From: Bin80 sp965215475
GTDB lineage: Bacteria; Bacteroidota; Rhodothermia; Rhodothermales; Bin80
Length of the DNA stretch: 64,000 nucleotides
Assembly (NCBI GenBank): GCA_965215475.1
Contig: OZ244061.1
Coordinates: 1,178,001 to 1,242,000 of the forward strand
Reading direction: 5' to 3'
The position numbers and the translations under genes are program-made. Below the pieces are notes generated by a model, which worked only from the letters and a program-made list of their open reading frames with translations, did not search any database and had not been told where the DNA came from. The first letter of the stretch is position 1. The number at the start of each line of letters is the position of its first letter. This document shows, in pieces, positions 46,059 through 53,794 of the stretch.

Positions 46059-47269
46059 CTCAAATACTCCTTACTTCTTCTATTCTAAATCTCTTGAGGA
46101 TCTGAACTGAGTTGACCTTCTCGACATCCGTGAAACCGCTATCCTTGAATACAACCCTACAGATTTCTGAACTGCACTCCTCTCTCCAATGCCCAATTGC
46201 TTCGGCTACCGCACTGCCAATGTTATCTCCCAAGCAAACGAATAGTGACCCAGATCCTACATTGAACACGGTCTGACCTTCAATGACGCGCTCTTCTATG
46301 GGCAGAGCCAAGTCCAAACCATACTTGAGCAGTATTTCATATAGTACGTCTTCCTGTGACCGATCCACCTTAATGGGCTCAATAGAGTCATACAGAGATT
46401 GCTCCAAATTATCAAGAGATCCATCCCATGCCTTAATATTTGAACTGTCCAACTTAAATACTTTGAAACCGAGGTCCATCGCTTTTGCTTTGACAGGATC
46501 TTCTTGTTTGATCTGATTAACTACCCTACGAATCCGCTCCTTACCAATTTCAGCAATAGTCAAATATCCAGCCTCATATGCGTCATCTTTCCTATTCGTG
46601 GGTTCAGGAAGTTGAATTTGAATAAATCTTCTTGTACCACCATCCTCCGTATTCAATTTTAAAACGGCGTGAGCAGTAGAAGATGAACCAGCAAAGAAGT
46701 CAACGATATTCATTGACTTATCCCCCATAGTTTTGATCAGAAGTTTGATCAATTCGACTGACTTGGGATGAGGGAAAACGTTCAGATCCAATTTCTTTAG
46801 ATCCTCAGTTCCGAGACTGGTGCTGAAATTCGTAATGAGATCCTTCAAACTGGTGGTAGAGAAATCTCTTCGCTTTGTATACACATCCCATTTTCCCTCC
46901 GCCAAAACAAACTCTAACTCGTCTTTATCTCTAATCACTCTTCTCCTTTCCCATCTCCAAGCATGAAATTTCCGCTCTCCTCTTGATACTCTATGTGGAG
47001 ATATTCTAACAAATCCATTCGGTAGTTCATCTCCTACATCCCCAGTTAAGACCTCATCATTCAAAGGATTGTAAAAAATATCATATACTAAATTCGGGCG
47101 GGTGCTTTCGTTAAACTTTGAATTAGTATTGTACAGTTGATTCGTGGTTATATATTCCCCTATGGTATCACTTTTTACTTTATAATCAAATCCTTTATAA
47201 ATATCTGGCATTGACTTTTTAGCCTGTTTCACATCAATATAGAACTTTGAAAGATTATCTATCTTTTTG

Positions 47270-48539
47270 GGTTCTATCACCATTTGTATGGAATTGATTA
47301 ATTTTGGTTTCACCAAAATTATTTTTCATGCTTGATACTTATTTAAAAAATTCAATGCATCAGTGGTTAGATTTAGATTCTTGCTGGAGTATTGATCATG
47401 TGGAAACCAATGTGAAGAAGGGGCGAGTGGATCTTTATATTTCTCATTCGGGGAAGGATCTTGTATGCCCAGATACGGGTGAGTCTGGTACCTTGTATGA
47501 CCATCGCAAGAAGCGTCAATGGCGCCACCTGGATCTCTTTCATTTCAAGTGTTTTCTTCACTGTAGGATTCCCCGTGTACTGACTCCTAATGGTCCGAAG
47601 ACGATCATCATTCCTTGGGCGGCTCCATCCAGTCGAGTCACCTATGCGTTTGAATGTTTTGCCATTCGTCTGCTGAAAGCAACTAAGACCAAAACAGCAG
47701 ATCTTCTTCGGTGCGGATTTAACCAGCTCCATCGTATTATGCACCGTGCTGTTGAACGCGGAGAGTCACGCAGATCTCTGGCAGGAATTCACCATATCAG
47801 TATTGATGAAAAGGCCCTCAAGCGCGGACATACCTATGCAACGATTGTGAGTGATTCGGATCGTGGAGTGGTCATTGATGTTGGACCGGGACGGACGAAA
47901 AAAGGCACGATAGAACTCTTAGAATGCCTTTTAGGGCAAATCAGATAGAGACGATATCTACGGATATGTGGAAGGCCTTCATTGGAGCGGTTGCAAAGGT
48001 GTTCCCCCATGCCCTCATGATTCACGATCGGTTTCATTGTATCCAGTATCTCAATCAAGCCATCAATCAAGTACGAAGGCGGGAGGTCAAACAGCATCCA
48101 GAACTCAAAGGGAGCCGATATGCACTGTTGAAAAACGAAAACAATCGTACGGAAAAACAGGAAGACATCTTCCAAGTGGTGAAGGAATCCAACCTCAATG
48201 TGAGTGTCGCTTGGCGGTTACGGGAAGATTTCAAAGCCATCTTTGAATGTGCATCGTTAAAAGAAGCGAAAGCGTATCTCAACTTATGGCTTGACGAGGT
48301 GAACGAGGCTGGTGTCAAAGAAGTCATGAAAGTTGCAGACATGTTTAAGAATCACTTTGATGGCGTCTGCAACGCATTATGGAACCGTCAGTCCAATGCA
48401 AAAGCAGAGAGGATTAATGGAAAAATTCAAGAGATCAAAACCATTGGTAGAGGATATAGAACCTTTGAAAATTTCAGAGTTGCTATTCTCTTCTTTTGTG
48501 GCGGTCTGGATCTCTATCCACACGATTCGTGATAGAACC
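47270..48539 (+). mobile_element. ISL3-family insertion sequence in mod A (element 2)
   Basis: The 1,270-bp element has ends GGTTCTATCACCATT (left) and GGTTCTATCACGAAT (right, inverted), with the first 11 bases identical. The octamer TCTTTTTG flanks it exactly on both sides (47,262-47,269 and 48,540-48,547), the 8-bp target duplication expected for ISL3. Joining the flanks restores the mod frame. The perfect duplication indicates a recent insertion. Confidence 0.95.
47328..48532 (+). pseudogene. ISL3-family transposase of element 2, split by a frameshift
   Basis: From the ATG at 47,328 the first frame (to 47,948) holds the N-terminal zinc-binding-like region, WRHLDLFHFKCFLHCRIPRV, a helix-turn-helix and the first DDE Asp in HHISIDEKALKRGHTYATIV. 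The second frame (47,924-48,532) starts around QIETISTDMWKAF, which contains the second catalytic Asp. It ends with NAKAERINGKIQEIKTIGRG and FCGGLDLYP. The frames overlap by 25 bases and a -1 shift would join them. ISL3 elements are not known for programmed frameshifting, so a recent 1-bp indel is the simplest explanation. A run of six A at 47,898 is the only slippery-looking sequence. Confidence 0.85.
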
Positions 48540-48756
48540 TCTTTTTGGAGAAACATAAAATATATTCCTTAGTCGTTGCGGCGCCTGATCCTTTGATCTG
48601 CCTTCCCTTTGAATTACTGACCCATACAAAATTGTTCACAAAACTCTCCGCACCAAATATTTCTGTACAAACCTGAATCAAGTTATGCAACTCATTATCA
48701 TCAATGCTGATGAATATCACCCCATCATCATGAAGGAGATTTCTTGCCAATATTAG

Positions 48757-49298
48757 CCTCGGGTACATCATACTCAACCAGTTGGAATGGTATCTTCCAT
48801 CAGATTCAGAATTAGTAGACAACCTATTTCCCTCACCATCAATCTGTCCAGTCAACGCTTGATAATTCCTGAGATTGTCAGCGTAATTATCTCTGTATAC
48901 AAAGTCTTTCCCCGTATTATAAGGAGGATCAATATAGATACATTTTACCCCCCCCCATAATTTTTTTGGAGAAGCTTGAGTACTTCTAAATTGTCTCCCT
49001 CTATGTAGATGTTTTTGGTCGTATCCCAGTCTAAACTCTCTTCTTTTACTGGCCTCAGCGTACCTGTTGAAGGCTTGTGGGCCTCCCTCCGAGCCTGTGA
49101 TTTCCCTGCCCAAGTAAAGCGGTAAAATTCTTCCCCATACTCAATCTCCTCCCCCAACAATTGTTGGAGAACTTTGAAATCAATCTTCCCCTCAACAACA
49201 ATCTCGGGAAACAACGACCTCAGTTTCTTGATATTCTCCTGCACCAAATCCAAACTTCGACTCACTGCGTCCGCTGATGTGATTTTGTCAATACTCAT
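48757..49298 (-). repeat. Repeat shared by mod alleles, 5' block in allele A
   Basis: This block matches 55,148-55,690 with about eight substitutions, all silent, and one length difference in the G tract (9 versus 10). Similarity stops abruptly on the inner side. Together with the 3' block (46,048-46,700 against about 53,786-54,434) it frames the unrelated central parts. Confidence 0.93.
48948..48956 (-). repeat. Phase-variation candidate: 9-G tract in mod A
   Basis: Nine consecutive G on the coding strand, reading TAT-GGG-GGG-GGG-TAA, so the protein ends there. The equivalent tract in mod B has 10 G and is in frame. The tract lies just before the codons of the catalytic DPPY motif. Confidence 0.9.
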
Positions 49299-49342
49299 TA
49301 ACTAGTGTCCGTACGAAAAATCAATAATCATAAAATCGTTCA

Positions 49343-49366
49343 ACCCACTAAAAAAATGGAAGAACC
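49343..49366 (-). repeat. Solitary ISL3-type inverted-repeat end
   Basis: These 24 bases match the right end of element 1 (38,751-38,774) at 22 positions. No partner end or transposase lies beside it. It sits 45 bases upstream of the mod A start, so it is the footprint of a lost element and may affect the mod promoter. Confidence 0.75.
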
Positions 49367-49418
49367 TGTGAAATTAACTTTAAAACTCAATCCGTTGTGA
49401 ATATTATGGGATAAAGAT

Positions 49419-49880
49419 TCACCGACCATTGCGGTTTCCAAAAAATCCCAAGATATCACGGATAAAAAGACCGGCAATCCCACCAAGCCCTAAAGGAACA
49501 ATGACTAATGGATCTAGCCCAAACCACATACCAAGCCCAGATAAGGTCAATGTGCCTACCGAAGTAATTGTTGAGGCATTTATACGGCGACGAGCAACCT
49601 TGTATTCTTCGGCTCCTAATTCTAAAGATCTCTCTGCCATGCCTATTATTCGGTCGGCAGTTCCTGGATGTACCTCATCATATTTCCGAAAATCTTCCGC
49701 AGGTGGTAGAGGAGCACTATAAGTGGAGGTAATTCGTTCAGCAGTGAACACTTGCAGAATTAATTCACGAACCTCTGGTGGGGCATCAGGAGAAATCCAG
49801 TGCTGAATTTCTTCTTGACCCTTGATTGAGGGGACTTTCGGTTCTGAATCGCCGTCAGACAATTCCTTATGACTATTCAT
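49419..49880 (-). CDS. DUF2335 family membrane protein
   Basis: The 153-residue protein has a hydrophilic N-terminal half containing TSTYSAPLPPAEDFRKYDEV and HPGTADRIIGMAERSLE, the DUF2335 signature. Two membrane helices follow (STITSVGTLTLSGLGMWFGL and LVIVPLGLGGIAGLFIRDIL). The family is found in mobile regions of many bacteria; its function is unknown. The ATG overlaps the upstream 99-residue gene by eight bases, so they form a pair. Confidence 0.85.
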   Translation of the reverse strand: MNSHKELSDGDSEPKVPSIKGQEEIQHWISPDAPPEVRELILQVFTAERITSTYSAPLPPAEDFRKYDEVHPGTADRIIGMAERSLELGAEEYKVARRRINASTITSVGTLTLSGLGMWFGLDPLVIVPLGLGGIAGLFIRDILGFFGNRNGR

Positions 49881-50172
49881 GCCTATTTAGATCAGTTCCA
49901 CCCATGGCTTTCCGCATGGATGAACCGACTCGTTCCCAAGCTTCATATAAATGAAGCCAAGGGTTTTTTTGACGAGAAAGTTTTACGCCATCTGGTCCAT
50001 AATGCAAATCAAAGAATTCGTCAGAGAGACGACGGGGGGGGGGCTTGGGGTAATCGCCAGGATGAAAAGCACGACGCTTTAATTTCTCTAAAAACGCCTC
50101 TAAAAATTCAACATGACGAGCATAATCTTTCGGGGGCAAACTTCGTTTGTTCCCATGATTATAATCCGACAT
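49873..50172 (-). CDS. Hypothetical protein with a 10-C tract
   Basis: The 99-residue protein starts MSDYNHGNKRSLPPKDYARH at the ATG at 50,172. It is soluble and rich in charged and aromatic residues, with no family that I recognise. The codons for PKPPPRR contain ten consecutive C on the coding strand (50,034-50,043). A length change there would truncate the protein and uncouple the overlapping DUF2335 gene. The IS256-type element begins 92 bases upstream of its start. Confidence 0.6.
   Translation of the reverse strand: MSDYNHGNKRSLPPKDYARHVEFLEAFLEKLKRRAFHPGDYPKPPPRRLSDEFFDLHYGPDGVKLSRQKNPWLHLYEAWERVGSSMRKAMGGTDLNRHE
50034..50043 (-). repeat. 10-C homopolymer tract in a coding region
   Basis: Ten C in a row on the coding strand, encoding Pro-Pro-Pro-Arg. 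Of the tracts I noticed, only this one and the mod tracts reach nine or ten G/C, and all lie within accessory genes. Confidence 0.85.
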
Positions 50173-50331
50173 TATAAAAATGAGGATGATTGAATGGAAA
50201 TAATACAAAAAATTAGCAGATTATTTAACACATGCATAAATAAACAGTTCAGATGTGTTAAACCGGGGTTGTTTCAAAAATAGGTTAAACTCATTTTCTG
50301 GCGCAGGCATTTAGCTCGTTAAATTGATGTA

Positions 50332-51579
50332 TTATTGCACATGTTTCTTGAGGGTTTTTTTCAGCTCAATCAGCTCCTTTTTCAAGGAGATTTTTTGCAT
50401 CTTAGCTTCGGCTTCCTGCACCCCCAAAGCCACCCATCTATGACACTGTTTCGAACTGTTCCACCGTCGGATCTTACGGCACCGTTCCTTCAAGGTAGCG
50501 TTCAGACTTTCCATGATGTTGGTGGTTCGCAAACAGGACCGCAAATCCGGGTGGACGCTCAGACGATGGAGCGTTAACGTCTCTTCTCGTTCTTCTTCCA
50601 GACTCCTGACCGCTTGTGTATACCCATCATTGGCTAAGTGTAGTCCTAACGTGTCCAAAGCCTGTTTCGCTTCGCTGTAGGTCTGCGATCCAAGATAGAC
50701 CGCATTGAGTTGACGCTCCACCGAAGCCCTCGTCTTCTCACAACGGATATGCCCCTTGATATTTTCTCGTTTATGCTGCGTACATCGCTGGATCTGTGCA
50801 TACCGGCCACAGACCGCTTTGATGGCTCTGTGAATGCCCTTAGATCCATCTACCACAAACAAGATTCCGTGATCGATCTGTACCCCCTGACGGAACAAAC
50901 GCGCCAATAAGCTCTCTATGGCCTTTGCATTTTCCGACGATACCTCCGCAAACCCTAATACCTTTTTCGTTCCTGTTGCGGTGATTCCAACACAAATCAT
51001 CATGTGTTTCTCTCGGATCTTCGTTGCATCCATCATCACAACGACATAGCTCTGCTCCGACAAATCCATGGTTTCAAATTCATGGAGTATCTCCGTGGTC
51101 CGCCTTGTAAAGATCCGACGGACGGTAGACGCACTTAATCCATGACTCTTTGCACACTCCTGAACCGACTGTTTATAGTTGCGCTGACTCAGTCCACGAT
51201 CCACAAGATTGACCAACCCTAGTTCCTGTTTCTTGGACAGTTGGCGAAGCCTCTGGTAACTCTTGAGTGATTTCTCTTTCCCCGTTCGAAAGTCCCGAAC
51301 CCTTGGAACCTCGATTGCCACCCACTCCGAGCGAATCCGAATCGCACCAGGATTGCTCCCCCGGCGCTGATAGCGCCGTTTCTCTGGATCAAATTGAAGA
51401 TGGCGCTTCCCACAAAGCTCCGTCACTTCGATCTCCATGGCAATCCACGCATGAAGATCAAGCAAATAATCATCCAGAGACTCCGTTTCGGGCCATTCGC
51501 GGAGAAGGGGGGCGAGTTCTGCCGAAGAAAGCCGTGAGGGGGATCTTTTGGAGGAAGAAGTGGGGTGGCGCTTTTCCAT
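50332..51579 (-). CDS. IS256-family transposase (orfB)
   Basis: The 415-residue protein is a mutator-type transposase with all three DDE residues in context: VVVMMDATKIREKHMMICVG (first Asp), ILFVVDGSKGIHRAI (second Asp) and LRTTNIMESLNATLKER (Glu), followed by CRKIRRWNSSKQ. The N-terminal DNA-binding region has GAIRIRSEWVAIEVPRVRDF. It starts at the ATG at 51,579, 15 bases after the end of orfA. It presumably mobilises the whole element. Confidence 0.93.
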   Translation of the reverse strand: MEKRHPTSSSKRSPSRLSSAELAPLLREWPETESLDDYLLDLHAWIAMEIEVTELCGKRHLQFDPEKRRYQRRGSNPGAIRIRSEWVAIEVPRVRDFRTGKEKSLKSYQRLRQLSKKQELGLVNLVDRGLSQRNYKQSVQECAKSHGLSASTVRRIFTRRTTEILHEFETMDLSEQSYVVVMMDATKIREKHMMICVGITATGTKKVLGFAEVSSENAKAIESLLARLFRQGVQIDHGILFVVDGSKGIHRAIKAVCGRYAQIQRCTQHKRENIKGHIRCEKTRASVERQLNAVYLGSQTYSEAKQALDTLGLHLANDGYTQAVRSLEEEREETLTLHRLSVHPDLRSCLRTTNIMESLNATLKERCRKIRRWNSSKQCHRWVALGVQEAEAKMQKISLKKELIELKKTLKKHVQ

Positions 51580-51594
51580 TCGCGTACTTGATCG

Positions 51595-52591
51595 TCAAGA
51601 TTTGACCGGGTTGAGTAACGCAGGTAACTGCGAAGCATGATCTAAGGTACGCATGTCTAATTCTATTTCCAAAAGCCCTAATGCGATTTGGGCGCGTCGG
51701 TCGGTGGGGGGAAGCCAGCCCTGGATCTCTTTCAACCGCTTGTTGAGCTTTTGCCCAATACGGGTGATACAGCGGGTCGTCCGTAAACTGCGACTCAGTC
51801 GACTCATATGTCCGGTTCGGTGTACCGTCAATGTTTTGTCCAGATCTTGTTCAAGCGTGTGAGCTGCACTCCGATTGCGATGAAGTAAATCCGCATGAAT
51901 GTCCATGAGCGCATCCAGGGCGGTTTCATGGTCTGGACTCTCATACGCCTGCTTCATCGCCCCTTTGATCGGAGCAGAATCCGATTCTTCAAGAAAACTT
52001 AACACGCTCTCACGTTTGCACAACTGGCAGTATTGAATCCGGCCAAGCAATCTACAATCAGTCTTGACCCCCAGAGGTGACACAAAGAAGTCCAGTAGGC
52101 AATCCACGTTCGATCAGATCCTGAAAGAGTCGTTGCATGGCGACCACATCTTGTGGAGGCGCTTCGATAAAGCCCAGAATCTGGCGGTAGCCTTCAACGG
52201 TGGTTCCCACACATAGAAGCATGGGATGCCCCCATACATGGATCATATCCACCCATATCGCCACATAGCAGTACCTCGCAAAAAGACGGGAATCAAACAG
52301 CTCTAAGGCCTCCATACGTGTCTTTGCAAGAGATCCCGCATCTCCATCGTCGGGTGGCGCAGATAAAGCTGTAGTCTCGGACTCTAAATTTTCCGAACTC
52401 GGCGGTGGTAGATCCTCTAGATCAGGCAAGATCTTTGCCTCAGATGACGATACATCCAACAATAAACCACGGGTCAAATCCCCGAGAAGCTCAATGTAAT
52501 GACGCAGTAAATGGAGGCGGAGAGAAGGATCCGAAATGGACGGATTTTGTAGAAGATCATTCAACGAAAATTGTTCATCAGAAGGACACAT
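51595..52591 (-). pseudogene. Degenerate IS256-like protein (orfA), frameshifted
   Basis: Frame one (52,591 to 52,058) begins MCPSDEQFSLNDLLQNPSIS and contains YCYVAIWVDMIHVWGHPMLL and YRQILGFIEAPPQDVVAMQR, homologous to orfB with the first catalytic Asp. At a run of five C (52,068-52,072) a one-base shift leads into frame two, GVKTDCRLLGRIQYCQLCKR, which continues to 51,595. Where orfB has FVVDG this protein has CVTSG. Where orfB has TNIMESLN it has TRCITRIGQKLN. The second and third catalytic residues are therefore absent. It could be an accessory DNA-binding partner disabled by a recent indel, or simply decaying. Confidence 0.75.
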
Positions 52592-52692
52592 TTTACTTTT
52601 GATTTTATGTGATTATGAGTAGGGATTTTGCCCTGCCAGTCACAGTGAAAACTCAAAAGTTTAACCTATTTTTGAAACAACCCCGTTAAACC

Positions 52693-52989
52693 CGCCCTAT
52701 TGATCTCAAAGTACGGTTTTTGCCAAGATAAAACGATTGAGATTGACTTATTTGATCAAATAGGATCCTAAAGATAAAGTGAATCTTGTTCATTTGACAA
52801 TCAAAGGAGTTTTTTGTCCTTTTTTGTAGAAAAACATCTGTTTTTGAGATAAGTCCAACGTATGTGGAGTTTTCCTGCTCATAAAAGCTCCATGTACTTT
52901 CTCACGATTTCAAATTTTGTTGACATGTCCTCCTTCTTTTCGCTGCTCAAATTCATCTCATTCAGTGCGTTCTTTCATCTCATTTTACA
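52693..52989. other. AT-rich spacer after the IS256 element
   Basis: About 300 bases rich in T/A runs with no gene I can support. Its left end is the target duplication of the IS256 element; its right end merges with the next transposase remnant. Confidence 0.4.
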
Positions 52990-53545
52990 GGGGGGAGAAG
53001 ATTCCTCATCAGGAGAAAGTTTTTTCAAGCCCTTTACGCGTTGGATCGTCAAAGGGAAGGCATGGATCCTGCAAGAGTTGGAGGTTCCGGTCGCGGTGAT
53101 GAACATCAGTTTATCCTGGGGCATGGGATTCTGTGGGACGGAACGGACAAAGACATTGCCGTGGAGTTGATCCAGAACGTCCAAGCGCAGTTTCCGGAAT
53201 TCAAACTCACCAGTTCGTTTGATCGCTCCTTTTACAGTCCACCGGTACGGGAGGAACTGGACACAATGTTAGAGATCACGGTAATGTCCGCGAAGGGGAA
53301 GTTGAGCAGGCGCGTCAGAATACCCCCGCGTACAAGGAGGCCCGCAAGGGGCATTCGGCCGTGGAATCCTGCATGAACAATCTCAACCATCGGAGAATGG
53401 ATGTGGTACGAGAGGTGAGTCGGGACGCGTTTGCACGTGCCATTGCATTATCGGTGCTGGGGGGCAAACCTCCATCGGTTGGGGACCCTTATTCAAGCAC
53501 AGGAGAGGAAACGCCGGCGACTCCGACGTGCAGCGTAATCTAATT
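52990..53545 (+). pseudogene. Transposase remnant, ISNCY/IS1182-like
   Basis: Fragments in several + strand frames give a recognisable C-terminal half of a DDE transposase. They are GEDSSSGESFFKPFTRWIVK, then GTDKDIAVELIQNVQAQFPE, then LTSSFDRSFYSPPVREELDT and AKGKLSRR, and finally AVESCMNNLNHRRMDVVREV and ARAIALSVLGGK. At least three frame changes separate them and the N-terminus is missing. No ends can be defined. The exact family is uncertain; the FDRSFYSP and ESCMNNL motifs suggest ISNCY-type. Confidence 0.7.
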
Positions 53546-53794
53546 GCAGAATTCGGAAATGTTTAAGCTTGCTCACTTCGGTGAAGCGAGGAGGTACGTC
53601 CACTCCAACCGAATGTACGGTTTTGAATGCCGTTCATGTAACTCGTTCTCGCCATAACCACCATTTTCACCACAAATTGTACAGACTGAATCCAAATTCA
53701 GATGAACATCGGATGACTATAGCCGCAAAAATCAAAAAAAGTGGTGTTCTCGGTCGGGCACTAACTGTGAAATCTGTTTTATTCATTCTCATCT
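53546..53794. other. Junction between transposase remnant and mod B
   Basis: About 250 bases without a credible gene. Similarity to the mod-res junction of allele A starts at about 53,786, exactly where the res start codon would be. The rest of res is absent, so this is the breakpoint of the mod duplication. Confidence 0.6.

Larger units (their letters stand above)
46060..49298 (-). pseudogene. mod: Type III methyltransferase Mod, allele A, IS-interrupted and out of frame
   Basis: The N-terminal part (48,540-49,298) begins MSIDKITSADAVSRSLDLVQ and is identical in protein sequence to Mod B for about 190 residues. It is split by a G-tract of 9: the frame stops right after KNYGGG at 48,945, and VKCIYIDPPYNTGK continues one frame over. 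The central part (EYILCFSKK, then IDNLSKFYIDVKQ after removing the insertion) differs completely from Mod B. An ISL3-type element occupies 47,270-48,539. The C-terminal part (46,060-47,269) has the SAM-binding motif DFFAGSSSTAHAVLKL and is again nearly identical to Mod B. Excising the IS and adding one G would restore a full beta-class N6-adenine methyltransferase. An ATG inside the IS could make a C-terminal fragment, without use as enzyme. Confidence 0.9.
50265..52684 (-). mobile_element. Two-gene IS256-family insertion sequence
   Basis: The 2,420-bp element has perfect 27-bp inverted ends (50,265-50,291 and 52,658-52,684; each begins GGGGTTGTTTCAAAAATAGG). The octamer GTTAAACC flanks it on both sides (50,257-50,264 and 52,685-52,692), a perfect 8-bp target duplication. 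Inside are two genes on the - strand, both IS256/mutator-type. The intact one is orfB (50,332-51,579). The other, orfA, is frameshifted and lacks two catalytic residues. Ordinary IS256 elements are about 1.3 kb with one gene. Confidence 0.93.

Noticed and set aside
46060..47316. The C-terminal mod fragment as an independent 418-residue gene
   Set aside because: Its apparent start and first 15 or so residues lie inside the ISL3 element; the rest is the continuation of mod A and lacks DPPY.
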